NCBI GenBank assembly: GCA_029261155.1 | Contig: JAJDBW010000010.1 | Coordinates: 1 to 64,000 of the forward strand | From: Nitrospirota bacterium | GTDB lineage: Bacteria > Nitrospirota > Nitrospiria > SBBL01 > JAADHI01 | DNA: 64,000 nt | Direction: 5' to 3' | Shown here: piece after piece, positions 52,713 to 61,387 of the stretch | Position numbering within the stretch: position 1 is the first letter of the stretch | Layout of the letters: each line of letters opens with the position of its first letter | Translations under genes and position numbers: made by a program | Notes under the pieces: model-generated | Database searches by the model: none | What the model was told of the DNA's origin: nothing | What the model saw: the letters and a program-made list of their open reading frames with translations, nothing else

Positions 52713-54962
52713 ATGTCGACTGAGTTGATTGCAAAGCAATACCAAAAGATGCAAGAAAAGGTGGACCAGGCCCGAACCCACTTGGGGCATCCACTGACCT
52801 TGGCGGAAAAGATTCTGTTTTCGCACCTCGACGATCCGGATAATCAAGTCTTGGAACGCGGCAAGGCCCAACTGGCCCTGCGACCCGATCGGGTCGCCAT
52901 GCAGGACGCCACGGCGCAAATGGCCATGCTCCAGTTTATTCAAGCCCGAAAGAAAAAGGCGGCCATTCCCAGCACCATCCACTGCGATCACTTGGTTCGT
53001 GCTCATACGGGGGCGAAGGAAGACATCGAACGGGCGATCAACGAGAACAAGGAGGTCTACGAATTTCTCCGCTCGGCCGCCGAAAAATACGGTATCGGGT
53101 TTTGGAGACCCGGCGCGGGCATCATCCATCAAGTCGTCCTCGAAAACTATGCCTATCCCGGCGCGCTGATCATCGGCACCGACTCCCACACGCCCAACGG
53201 CGGCGGACTGGGTGCCTTGGCCATCGGCGTGGGTGGCGCGGATGCGGGCGAGGTCATGGCGGGCCTGCCTTGGGAAGTCTTGCATCCCAAACTCCTGGGC
53301 GTAAAGCTCACGGGATCCTTAAGCGGCTGGACCTCGGCAAAGGATGTCATCCTCTATCTCTGCGGCCTGCTCACCACCAAGGGCGGCACCAATAAAATTG
53401 TCGAATATTTTGGGCCGGGCGCCGAAACTATCAGCGCCACCGGCAAGGGCACCATTACGAATATGGGCGCGGAGTTGGGCGCAACGACCTCCGTTTTCCC
53501 CTACGATCAAAAGATGGCGGCCTATCTCAAAATCACCAATCGCAGCGACGTGGCCGAGCTGGCCGATGTCCACCGTGCGCTCTTGACGGCGGACCCCGAA
53601 GTCTTGGCCGATCCGAAAAGCTATTACGATGAGGTGGTCGAGATCGATCTCAGCACTTTGGAGCCCCACGTGGTCGGACCACACTCACCGGACTTGGCCC
53701 GGCCGATCTCAAAGCTGAGGGCCGAGGCCGAGGAAAAAGGCTATCCGAGGGAAATCAAGGCCGCGCTGGTCGGAAGCTGCACTAACTCCTCTTACGAAGA
53801 TCTCACCCGCTCGGCGCATATCGCGCGTCAAGGTTTGAAAGCCGGTTTGAAGGCCAAGGCGCAATTCCTGATTACCCCTGGATCGGAGCGCATCTATTAC
53901 ACCATCAAGCGCGACGGTTTAATGCAGACCTTCGAGGAGATGGGCGGCACGGTCATGGCGAATGCCTGCGGCCCCTGCATTGGGCAATGGAAGCGCGACG
54001 ATATTCAAAAGGGCGAGAAAAATTCGATCATCAGTTCCTACAACCGAAACTTCGCGGGCCGGAACGATGCGAACCCGGAAACCCTCTCTTTTTTAAGCAG
54101 CCCCGAACTCGTCACGGTGATGGCTTTTGCCGGAGATCTCGGCTTTAATCCCATGACCGATACATTGGCCACCGCCGACGGGACGAAGATTAAGTTCGAA
54201 CCGCCCCAGGGCGACGAGCTGCCAGTGAGCGGTTTTGCCGAGGGAGAAGAAGGGTTTGTCGCGCCCGCCGAAAATGGCGACAATGTCGAAGTCATTGTCG
54301 GACCCGAGAGCGAACGGCTTCAGCTCCTCGAGCCCTTCCCGGTTTGGGACGGAAACGATTTCGATAAACTCCTGGTGCTCCTTAAAGTAAAGGGCAAGTG
54401 CACGACCGATCATATCTCGCCAGCTGGACCCTGGCTGCGTTATCGGGGCCACCTCGATCGCATCAGTGACAATATGTTTTTAGGCGCGAACAATCTTTTT
54501 ACCGAAGAGGCGGGCAAGGCGAACGATGTCTTGGACAAGGCGTCGAACCTGACCCCGGCACAAGTCGCTCGGCGTTATAAGTTGAAGGGCCTGGGTTCCG
54601 TCGTCATTGGCGACGAAAACTACGGCGAAGGCAGCTCGCGTGAGCATGCGGCCATGTCGCCCCGTTTCCTCGGCATCCAGGTCGTCATCACCAAGAGCTT
54701 CGCCCGGATTCACGAAACCAATTTAAAGAAACAAGGCGTGTTGCCCTTGACCTTCGCCGATCCGAAAGATTGGGAAAGCATCGATCAAGACGACCGCGTC
54801 AGCGTGGTCGGCTTGGCGGATCTGGCGCCGGGCAAGCCGGTAGAAGTGGTGGTGCACAAAGCCGATGGAAGCGAGCTGCGCTTCCAAACGAACCACAGCA
54901 TGACGGAACAACAAGTCGGCTGGTTTAAAGCGGGTTCAGCCTTAAACGCCCTAAACGCATAA
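52713..54962 (+). CDS. acn: Aconitate hydratase, mitochondrial type
   Basis: This 749-residue [4Fe-4S] enzyme interconverts citrate, cis-aconitate and isocitrate. GTDSHTPNGGGLGALAIGVG and YLKITNRSDVAELADV are present. The Fe-S ligands are the Cys of GSCTNSSYED (about 355) and both Cys of ANACGPCIGQW (about 420). The swivel domain carries GSSREHAAMSPRFLG. Compared with the standard bacterial AcnA (about 890) or AcnB (about 860), the length and GWTSAKDVILYLCG region fit the eukaryote-mitochondrial group. It is placed after ATP citrate lyase; in the reductive cycle it runs towards citrate. AAGGAG precedes the ATG. Confidence 0.95.
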   Translation: MSTELIAKQYQKMQEKVDQARTHLGHPLTLAEKILFSHLDDPDNQVLERGKAQLALRPDRVAMQDATAQMAMLQFIQARKKKAAIPSTIHCDHLVRAHTGAKEDIERAINENKEVYEFLRSAAEKYGIGFWRPGAGIIHQVVLENYAYPGALIIGTDSHTPNGGGLGALAIGVGGADAGEVMAGLPWEVLHPKLLGVKLTGSLSGWTSAKDVILYLCGLLTTKGGTNKIVEYFGPGAETISATGKGTITNMGAELGATTSVFPYDQKMAAYLKITNRSDVAELADVHRALLTADPEVLADPKSYYDEVVEIDLSTLEPHVVGPHSPDLARPISKLRAEAEEKGYPREIKAALVGSCTNSSYEDLTRSAHIARQGLKAGLKAKAQFLITPGSERIYYTIKRDGLMQTFEEMGGTVMANACGPCIGQWKRDDIQKGEKNSIISSYNRNFAGRNDANPETLSFLSSPELVTVMAFAGDLGFNPMTDTLATADGTKIKFEPPQGDELPVSGFAEGEEGFVAPAENGDNVEVIVGPESERLQLLEPFPVWDGNDFDKLLVLLKVKGKCTTDHISPAGPWLRYRGHLDRISDNMFLGANNLFTEEAGKANDVLDKASNLTPAQVARRYKLKGLGSVVIGDENYGEGSSREHAAMSPRFLGIQVVITKSFARIHETNLKKQGVLPLTFADPKDWESIDQDDRVSVVGLADLAPGKPVEVVVHKADGSELRFQTNHSMTEQQVGWFKAGSALNALNA

Positions 54963-55021
54963 ATCTAATCACAGGAAGCGCATCACCGACGCGCTTTCAG
55001 GAAGAATGACATTCAAACGAC

Positions 55022-55711
55022 ATGAGCGTTACGGAGACACAAGGCAGGGCATCGGAGACCATTGCCGTCGAGATCATGGGGAAGAAGTACCGTATTCCGC
55101 CCGGCCTCACCATGCTGCAAGCGATGTGGCATACGGGCCACGAATTGGTACGCGGCGTCGGCTGTTTGGGTGCGGTCTGCGGGGCGTGTCCCTCGACCTA
55201 TCGCACAAAGGGCGACACCAAGATCAAAACCACCTTGGCCTGTCAGACGCAGGTCGAGGACGGCATGTCCTTTTCGCTGACCGCGTCCTATTACCCGGAC
55301 AAAAAGGTCGTCTATCATTTCGACGAGATGAAGGACCCGAAGCAGGATCTCTTCCATTATTATCCAGAGGCGGCCTTGTGCCGCAACTGCGATGCCTGCA
55401 CGGTGGCCTGTCCCAAGGGCATCGACGTCCGCACCGGCGTGTGGAAAGCCGTCTTCGGCGACTTTAAGGACGCCTCGGATCTCTTTCTCTCTTGCGTCAT
55501 GTGCAGTTTGTGTGTCCCCGTGTGTATCGCGGATATTGCGCCGAACCAGGTGGGCCTTTTTGCCCGGCGGGCCCAGGGCATCTTTTTCGAAGAAAAAAAA
55601 CCGCAGCTTTCGCTTCGCGTGAAGGAAATCGCGGACGGAAAATTTGATACCGAATGGGAACGGCTGATGACCTTGCCGGACGAGGCCATCCAGGCCGAAT
55701 CTTCGGTCTAG
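55022..55711 (+). CDS. frdB: Fumarate reductase-type iron-sulphur subunit 1
   Basis: This 229-residue electron-transfer subunit has an N-terminal [2Fe-2S] beta-grasp domain with C48-x4-C53-x2-C56 and C74 (VGCLGAVCGACPS, LACQT). An alpha-helical ferredoxin domain follows with two CxxCxxCxxxC clusters, C120-C130 (CRNCDACTVACPKG) and C158-C168 (CVMCSLCVPVC). It belongs to the SdhB/FrdB superfamily, but in standard SdhB the last cluster is [3Fe-4S], whereas both here have four regular cysteines. It is followed by a paralogue and a flavoprotein; no heme or anchor subunit is near. It probably passes electrons from a soluble donor to the flavin. Confidence 0.9.
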   Translation: MSVTETQGRASETIAVEIMGKKYRIPPGLTMLQAMWHTGHELVRGVGCLGAVCGACPSTYRTKGDTKIKTTLACQTQVEDGMSFSLTASYYPDKKVVYHFDEMKDPKQDLFHYYPEAALCRNCDACTVACPKGIDVRTGVWKAVFGDFKDASDLFLSCVMCSLCVPVCIADIAPNQVGLFARRAQGIFFEEKKPQLSLRVKEIADGKFDTEWERLMTLPDEAIQAESSV

Positions 55712-55730
55712 GACCGTTTCAAGACGGTCC
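55711..55730 (+). other. Small hairpin between the two Fe-S genes
   Basis: GGACCGT pairs with ACGGTCC over a six-base loop, beginning in the frdB1 stop codon and followed by ATTTTAATAT. It could slow or stop transcription, or protect the upstream RNA end, and so set different levels for the two Fe-S subunits. Confidence 0.5.
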
Positions 55731-55760
55731 ATTTTAATATGTAGAGAGGAGAGACCGGCG

Positions 55761-56396
55761 ATTTCGCAGTCTGTCACAATTAAAGTAGACGGCTCGGCCC
55801 ATGCCGTTCCCGAAGGCATTACCGTCATCCAGGCCATGTGGCACTTGGGGCGGCCGATGCTGCACGGCGTCGGCTGTTTGGGCGGCGTCTGCGGAGCCTG
55901 TCCCATTAGCATCCGCCTGCCCAATCAAATGGCCCCGAAGACGGCCTTGGCTTGCCAGACCCTGGTTGCAGAGGGGGCCGAAATGGCCTTTCTGCCCGGC
56001 GACGCCTCGAAAAAAGAGATCGCCCCGCTGCCCGCCGAAACGCCGAACCAGAACACGCTCTTTCAATATTATCCCGAAACGCGCCGTTGCGTGGCCTGCG
56101 GGGCCTGTACGTCCATCTGTCCGCAAGGCATCGATGTGATGGCAAGCGTACGGGAGGCGATGAACGGAAAATTGGCCGAGACCGCCGATCGCTTTGTCGA
56201 TTGCGTGATGTGCGGCCTCTGCGCCGCTGTCTGCGACGTGAAAGTCCGGCCGCACCGCGTCGGCCTTTATACTCGGCGTTTGATCGGCGCCTTTCAAGAA
56301 AATGAAGCGACACAACTGAAAAAACGCATCGAAGAGATCGGTTCCGGCCATTACAAGGAGCAATGGGCTGCCTTAATGGAAGAGGCCGTTCATTGA
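55761..56396 (+). CDS. Fumarate reductase-type iron-sulphur subunit 2 (probable ATT start)
   Basis: This 211-residue paralogue of the preceding gene has GVGCLGGVCGACPIS for [2Fe-2S] (C39, C44, C47, C65) and two CxxCxxCxxxC sets (CVACGACTSICPQG at 110-120; CVMCGLCAAVC at 148-158). The first ATG, at 55836, would remove the first strands of the beta-grasp domain. The frame continues upstream through SVTIKVDGSAHAVPEGITVI, matching the paralogue, but offers no ATG, GTG, TTG or CTG. The best start is ATT at 55761 with a GAGGAGAGA site nine bases before it. Two tandem FrdB-type subunits are also annotated beside rTCA fumarate reductases in Aquifex. Confidence 0.88.
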   Translation: MSQSVTIKVDGSAHAVPEGITVIQAMWHLGRPMLHGVGCLGGVCGACPISIRLPNQMAPKTALACQTLVAEGAEMAFLPGDASKKEIAPLPAETPNQNTLFQYYPETRRCVACGACTSICPQGIDVMASVREAMNGKLAETADRFVDCVMCGLCAAVCDVKVRPHRVGLYTRRLIGAFQENEATQLKKRIEEIGSGHYKEQWAALMEEAVH

Positions 56397-56411
56397 AAGC
56401 ACGCATCGCCC

Positions 56412-57998
56412 ATGTCTGATATCGACGTTTCAAAAGAACGGGTCAATACCTCCCGCGCCGCGCGCAGCCAACAAGAAATGCCGCGCCTTTCCGCCGAAGA
56501 GAAGGATGACCTCGTTCACCGCTATCATCCCGATTACAAAAAAGAGGCCTACGCCACCCTCCGCTTTGGGCCCAACAAAGGCGAGCAAACCGTACACGAA
56601 TTGGCGCGTTTGCTGGAGGGCGAAAGCCCGGTGCCCGCCGATTTCCCCGCCTTGAAACCGGCGCATCAGGTGGACATCCTCATTATCGGCGGCGGCGGCG
56701 CCGGGGCCACGGCCGCGCTCACTGCGAAGGCCGCGGGCGCGAAAATTCTCATGGCGACCAAGCTGCGCTTGGGCGATTCGAATACTGTTATGGCCGAGGG
56801 CGGCATGCAGGTGGCCGTTTCCCCGGAGGATTCGCCCATCCGTCATTTCGTCGATTCGCTCAAGGGCGGACATATGGCGAATGACCGGGTCCTCTTAAAA
56901 CAGCTGGTCGAGGAAGGCCCCTCGGTGGCGCAATGGCTTATCGACCTTGGCGTGATGTTCGACCGCGAGGATGACGGCAACCTCAGCCTCCGCGCGGGCG
57001 GTGGCAGCAGCCTACCGCGCCTCTTGCGCTGCAAGGACTACACGGGTCTCGAACTCATGCGCGTCCTTAAGGATTGCGTACTCAACGAGGAGGTCGAGGT
57101 CCTGGAATTCTCACCGGTGATCGAACTTTTAACCGATGGCAAAGGTAGCTGCACGGGGGCGATTTTAAAAGACCTCGACAACGACCGACGCATCGTCGTC
57201 CAAGCCAAGACCGTGATCTTGGCGACGGGCGGCATCGGCCGCTTGCACATTCAAGGCTTTCCCACCAGCAATCATTTCGGCGCGACGGGGGATGGCTTGT
57301 CCATTACCTATCGTGCGGGCGCATCGCTGACCTTGCAGGATACCTTTCAATATCACCCCACAGGCGCGGTGTTTCCCGAAGCCATGGCGGGTCTGTTGGT
57401 GACCGAGGCCATTCGTTCGGCCGGGGCGCACCTCTTAAACGCCAAGGGCGAGCGTTTTGTTTACGAGCTGGAAACGCGAGACGCCGTGGCCTCCGCCGTG
57501 ATTCGCGAATGCCTCGAAGGCCGCGGAATTCAAACGCCTGCGGGCCGCTACGGGGTGTGGATTGACATGCCCCTGGTGGACCAAATCAACGGCGAAGGGA
57601 CGCTGGAGAAACGCTTTCCCAACATGATCCGGCAGTTCAGCCGTTACGACATCGATATCCGAAAAGAACCGGTCTTGGTTTATCCGACGCTCCATTATCA
57701 AAACGGCGGCATCCAGATCGATGCCGAGGGCGAATCGACCTTGAAAAACCTGTTCGTCGCCGGAGAGGCCTCCGGTGGGATTCACGGACGCAACCGACTG
57801 ATGGGGAATTCCTTGCTCGACATCATCGTCTACGGCAAGCGCGCCGGAGCAGCAGCTTCGAAACGCGCGGCGGCCTCCGATTTTGGGCCGCTTTCCTTGG
57901 ACCATCTTTCGCGTTTTCGAAAAGAGCGAAGCGAGGCCGGCGTGAATTCGGATGTGGTTTCGCCGATGCTTTTTCCGGATTACGTTAAAAAGCAATAA
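56412..57998 (+). CDS. frdA: Fumarate reductase flavoprotein subunit, non-covalent FAD type
   Basis: This is a 528-residue FAD subunit. After an unusual 85-residue N-terminal extension the Rossmann motif VDILIIGGGGAGATAALTAK begins near 87. At the position of the FAD-linked histidine in FrdA/SdhA (SHTV-A-GG) it has GDSNTVMAEGG: Asn124 instead of His, so FAD should be bound non-covalently, as in L-aspartate oxidase. Active-site elements are kept: FQYHPTGA, TEAIRSAGAH, ETRDAV, PTLHYQNGGIQID and GGIHGRNRLMGNSL. Aspartate oxidase is the main alternative, but the two adjacent Fe-S subunits and sucCD favour fumarate reduction. Starts 15 bases after frdB2. Confidence 0.9.
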   Translation: MSDIDVSKERVNTSRAARSQQEMPRLSAEEKDDLVHRYHPDYKKEAYATLRFGPNKGEQTVHELARLLEGESPVPADFPALKPAHQVDILIIGGGGAGATAALTAKAAGAKILMATKLRLGDSNTVMAEGGMQVAVSPEDSPIRHFVDSLKGGHMANDRVLLKQLVEEGPSVAQWLIDLGVMFDREDDGNLSLRAGGGSSLPRLLRCKDYTGLELMRVLKDCVLNEEVEVLEFSPVIELLTDGKGSCTGAILKDLDNDRRIVVQAKTVILATGGIGRLHIQGFPTSNHFGATGDGLSITYRAGASLTLQDTFQYHPTGAVFPEAMAGLLVTEAIRSAGAHLLNAKGERFVYELETRDAVASAVIRECLEGRGIQTPAGRYGVWIDMPLVDQINGEGTLEKRFPNMIRQFSRYDIDIRKEPVLVYPTLHYQNGGIQIDAEGESTLKNLFVAGEASGGIHGRNRLMGNSLLDIIVYGKRAGAAASKRAAASDFGPLSLDHLSRFRKERSEAGVNSDVVSPMLFPDYVKKQ

Positions 57999-58070
57999 AG
58001 AAAAAGTCAGCATCCGCAGATGGAAGAACGCCTTCTATCTTTATATCACTCGCGATCTTGGGAGGAAGCT

Positions 58071-58499
58071 ATGAACGGACTGAGAGTCATCTTTGCTGCA
58101 GCTTTGATCTTTATATCCGGCACGGCCGTTTTTGCCGACATGTCCAGATCGGCCTCGTCGAAAGGGGCCTCGGTTTATATTATTTCACCGAAGGATGGCG
58201 AAACGGTTTCGGAACACCTGATCGTGCGCTTTGGGCTCAAAGGCATGGGCGTGGCCCCGGCGGGCACCGAAAAAGGGGGAACCGGTCATCACCATCTCTT
58301 GGTCGATGCAGAGGCCCTTCCGCCCATGGACAAGCCCATGGGCAAGGACGGCATTCAGCATTTCGGCGGCGGCCAAACTGAAACCATGCTGATGTTGAAA
58401 CCGGGCAAGCACACCTTGCAGTTGGTCCTGGGCGATCAACATCACCTGCCTCACGATCCACCCCTGGTTTCGAAAAGGATTACGATCACGGTGAAGTAA
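58071..58499 (+). CDS. Periplasmic DUF4399 protein
   Basis: This 142-residue secreted protein has a signal peptide (MNGLRVIFAAALIFISGTAV, cleaved near VFA-DM) followed by the DUF4399 domain: VYIISPKDGETVSEHLIVRF, GTGHHHLLVD, QHFGGGQTETMLML and LVLGDQHHLPHDPPLVS. The histidine pairs suggest metal or ligand binding, but function is unknown. The ATG at 58071 follows GGGAGGAAGC. It lies between the fumarate reductase flavoprotein and sucC, an odd place for an exported protein. Confidence 0.88.
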   Translation: MNGLRVIFAAALIFISGTAVFADMSRSASSKGASVYIISPKDGETVSEHLIVRFGLKGMGVAPAGTEKGGTGHHHLLVDAEALPPMDKPMGKDGIQHFGGGQTETMLMLKPGKHTLQLVLGDQHHLPHDPPLVSKRITITVK

Positions 58500-58562
58500 G
58501 GCGCGGTAAACGGTAGGAACCGCGTCTATTTTTTTGCGATCAACGATAAGGATTAAATCCCG

Positions 58563-59726
58563 ATGAATATTCACGAATACCAAGCCAAGGCCTTGTTTGC
58601 CAAGTATCAAATCCCCGTTCCGAAGGGCAGCGTCGCTTTTTCGAAGGAAGAGGCGGTGAGCGTCGCGGAATCCCTCGGCAGTCCCGTGGCCGTCGTCAAG
58701 GCCCAGATTCATGCGGGCGGGCGCGGCAAGGCCGGTGGGGTGAAGTTGGCCAAGGGCAAGTCCGAGGTGTTGCCGATTGCCGACGAGATTCTCGGCAAGA
58801 TCCTGGTGACGCCCCAGACCGGGCCGGAAGGCAAAGAAGTGAAAAAGCTCCTCGTCGAAGAGGGCCTCGATATTAAAAAGGAGCTCTATCTCAGTCTGGT
58901 TGCGGATCGCGGCACTGCATCCGTGGCGATTATCGCCAGCACAGAGGGCGGGATGGAAATCGAAGAAGTGGCCGAAACCCATCCCGAAAAGATTATTCGG
59001 GAATCCATCGACCCGGTCTTCGGTTTTCAGGCCTATCAAGGCCGGGCGGTGGCCTTTAAAATGGGCTTGCCGAAGGAAGTGATCGGCCAGTGGGTGAAAC
59101 TGCTTGCCAATCTGTACCGGCTTTTCGTCGATAAGAGCGCCACGCAAATCGAGATCAACCCGCTGATTATTACGGGAGACCTGCGACTCGTCGCTCTCGA
59201 CGCCAAAGTCGGCTTCGACGACAACGCCTTGTTTCGAAGTCCGGATCTCAGCGAACTGCGTGACCTTGACGAAGAAGATCCCTTGGAGACGCGTGCGGCC
59301 CAGCATGGCCTGAACTATATCAAGCTCGATGGCACCATCGGCTGCATGGTCAACGGCGCGGGTCTGGCGATGTCCACGATGGATGTCATCAAACTGGCGG
59401 GCGGCGAACCGGCGAACTTTTTGGATGTCGGCGGCGGCGCGTCGAAAGAAACGGTGAAGCAGGCCTTTCAAATCCTCTTGGACGATCCGAATGTGAAGGG
59501 CGTTTTTGTGAACATCTTCGGCGGCATCGTGCGCTGCGAGCGCATTGCGGGCGGCATTCTCGATGCGGCGAAGGAGGTCGCGCTGACGGTGCCGCTTGTC
59601 GTCCGCTTACAAGGCACGAACGCGGAAGAGGCCCGGCAGTTGCTTGCGGCCTCCGATTTAAAATTGACCGTCGCCGACACCCTCTGGGACGGCGCGCAGA
59701 AGATCGTCGCCGAAGTGGGTAAATAG
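58563..59726 (+). CDS. sucC: Succinyl-CoA synthetase, beta subunit
   Basis: This 387-residue ATP-grasp subunit contains [50 protein letters not shown] and [20 protein letters not shown] followed by GGGASKETV, with [14 protein letters not shown] near the C-terminus. With SucD it interconverts succinate and succinyl-CoA; in the reductive cycle it makes succinyl-CoA for the next carboxylation. It has normal length and is followed by sucD after 26 bases. Confidence 0.97.
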   Translation: MNIHEYQAKALFAKYQIPVPKGSVAFSKEEAVSVAESLGSPVAVVKAQIHAGGRGKAGGVKLAKGKSEVLPIADEILGKILVTPQTGPEGKEVKKLLVEEGLDIKKELYLSLVADRGTASVAIIASTEGGMEIEEVAETHPEKIIRESIDPVFGFQAYQGRAVAFKMGLPKEVIGQWVKLLANLYRLFVDKSATQIEINPLIITGDLRLVALDAKVGFDDNALFRSPDLSELRDLDEEDPLETRAAQHGLNYIKLDGTIGCMVNGAGLAMSTMDVIKLAGGEPANFLDVGGGASKETVKQAFQILLDDPNVKGVFVNIFGGIVRCERIAGGILDAAKEVALTVPLVVRLQGTNAEEARQLLAASDLKLTVADTLWDGAQKIVAEVGK

Positions 59727-59752
59727 AGCGTTACAAAAAGTAAGGAGTTGCC

Positions 59753-60625
59753 ATGTCTGTTCTGGTGAATAAAGACACACGGGTCTTGGTACAAGGGATT
59801 ACGGGGAAGGAAGGTTCCTTTCACGCCGCCGCTTGTAAGGCATACGGCACGCAAGTGGTCGCGGGCGTGACCCCCGGCAAGGGGGGCGAGGAATGCGAGG
59901 GTATCCCCGTTTTTAATACCGTCGAAGCCGCGGTGGTGCAAACCAATGCCGACGTGGCCTTGATCTTCGTGCCCCCGCCCTTCGCCGCCGATGCGATTAT
60001 GGAATCGGCCCAGGCGGGCGTGCCCTTGATCATTTGCATTACCGAAGGCATTCCCGTTTTGGACATGATGCGGGTGAAGCGCTTTTTGGCCGGAAAGCCC
60101 GTGCGCCTCATCGGCCCGAACTGCCCCGGCATTATCACCCCCGGCGAATGCAAGATCGGCATCATGCCCGGCTTCATTCATAAAAAGGGGAGCGTCGGCG
60201 TGGTCTCGCGCAGCGGCACGCTCACCTACGAAGCGGTGTGGCAATTGACGGAACTCGGACTGGGCCAATCCACCTGTATCGGCATCGGCGGCGATCCGGT
60301 GAATGGGACCCACTTTGTCGACGTGTTGGAGCTGTTCGAAAAAGACGGCCAAACAGAAGCCATCGTCCTCATCGGCGAGATCGGCGGCGACGCAGAAGAG
60401 ACGGCGGCGGCCTATATCAAGGCCCATGTCAGCAAACCGGTTGTCGCCTTTATCGCGGGCATGACCGCGCCGCCCGGCAGACGCATGGGTCACGCGGGCG
60501 CAATTATCTCCGGCGGCAAAGGCACGGCGGCGGACAAAATGACCGCACTGGAAGCGGCCGGCGTCACGGTCGTGAAAAACCCTGCTCTCATCGGCGAAGC
60601 CATTGCGAAGCGTTTAAAAAAATAA
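59753..60625 (+). CDS. sucD: Succinyl-CoA synthetase, alpha subunit
   Basis: This 290-residue CoA-binding subunit contains [65 protein letters not shown] and the phosphohistidine site [20 protein letters not shown] (His247). AAGGAG precedes the ATG. Together with sucC it closes the rTCA block. The 2-oxoglutarate:ferredoxin oxidoreductase that would use succinyl-CoA is not in the window. Confidence 0.97.
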   Translation: MSVLVNKDTRVLVQGITGKEGSFHAAACKAYGTQVVAGVTPGKGGEECEGIPVFNTVEAAVVQTNADVALIFVPPPFAADAIMESAQAGVPLIICITEGIPVLDMMRVKRFLAGKPVRLIGPNCPGIITPGECKIGIMPGFIHKKGSVGVVSRSGTLTYEAVWQLTELGLGQSTCIGIGGDPVNGTHFVDVLELFEKDGQTEAIVLIGEIGGDAEETAAAYIKAHVSKPVVAFIAGMTAPPGRRMGHAGAIISGGKGTAADKMTALEAAGVTVVKNPALIGEAIAKRLKK

Positions 60626-60640
60626 GGATACACGCCGGGG

Positions 60641-61387
60641 ATGGACCATCGGAGCCTGCACGCCTGGGATGTGACCCCGGCGGAAGCCATCCAAATCCAG
60701 CACCGCCTCCGTCCGCATCTCCGCCTCGATCAGGCACCCGAAAAAATCGAAAGTCTTGCGGGTATCGATGTCTCTTACTCACGGGGTTCGCATCAACTTT
60801 TTGCCGCCATCGTCGTCCTCGATTTAACGGAACCCATCCTTAAAAAAAACGGAAAGGACACAGCGGGTTTTCCTGTAATTGAATCCGCCACGGCCGCGCT
60901 CACCGTCGATTTTCCTTATATCCCCGGCCTGCTTTCCTTTCGTGAAATTCCGGTCATCTTGAAGGCCTGGGAGAAATTAAAAACACGACCGGATTGCCTC
61001 CTTTGCGATGGGCAGGGCCTCGCGCATCCAAGACGCATGGGCCTGGCCTCGCATCTGGGTTTGCTTTTCGGTCTGCCGTCCATCGGTTGCGGCAAGACCC
61101 GTCTCGTTGGCGAAGACCGCAGGCCCGGTCCGGAACGCGGCGATCGTGTGGCCCTCGTTGACAAAGGCGAAACCATCGGTATGATTTTAAGAACGCGTCT
61201 TAACGTGAAACCCCTCTATATTTCCCAAGGACACCACATGACCCTGGACCGCGCCGTCGAAATTGTCCTCGCCTGTCAAAGCCGCTATCGCCTGCCCGAA
61301 GCGATTCGTATGGCGCACACGCTAGTCAATGAAACGCGCCGGGAAGCCGAAGCGTCAGAACGCCCTGCTGAGGTCTGCACCCTATGA
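60641..61387 (+). CDS. nfi: Endonuclease V
   Basis: This 248-residue deoxyinosine endonuclease cuts one base 3' of deaminated adenine. IESLAGIDVSYSRGSHQLFA carries the first catalytic Asp. VDFPYIPGLLSFREIPVILK, CLLCDGQGLAHPRRMGLASH and the Lys of SIGCGKTRLVGE complete the RNase-H-like active site. The length is somewhat above that of E. coli Nfi (about 223). It starts 15 bases after sucD and ends in an ATGA overlap with uppP, so it is probably in the same transcript; the link is incidental. Confidence 0.95.
   Translation: MDHRSLHAWDVTPAEAIQIQHRLRPHLRLDQAPEKIESLAGIDVSYSRGSHQLFAAIVVLDLTEPILKKNGKDTAGFPVIESATAALTVDFPYIPGLLSFREIPVILKAWEKLKTRPDCLLCDGQGLAHPRRMGLASHLGLLFGLPSIGCGKTRLVGEDRRPGPERGDRVALVDKGETIGMILRTRLNVKPLYISQGHHMTLDRAVEIVLACQSRYRLPEAIRMAHTLVNETRREAEASERPAEVCTL

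Noticed and set aside
55013-55924. 303-codon open frame antisense to the Fe-S genes
   Set aside because: Covers two well-supported Fe-S genes on the other strand and resembles no protein family.
56412-57998. L-aspartate oxidase (nadB) as the preferred name
   Set aside because: Non-covalent FAD fits NadB, but two adjacent Fe-S subunits and the rTCA neighbours favour fumarate reductase; kept only as an alternative.
58185-59471. 428-codon open frame antisense to DUF4399 and sucC
   Set aside because: It is a shadow of strongly conserved sucC coding on the plus strand, has no recognisable domain and no ribosome site.
59468-60493. 341-codon open frame antisense to sucD
   Set aside because: Fully covered by the clear sucD gene; low-complexity His/Asp/Gly-rich translation typical of antisense frames.
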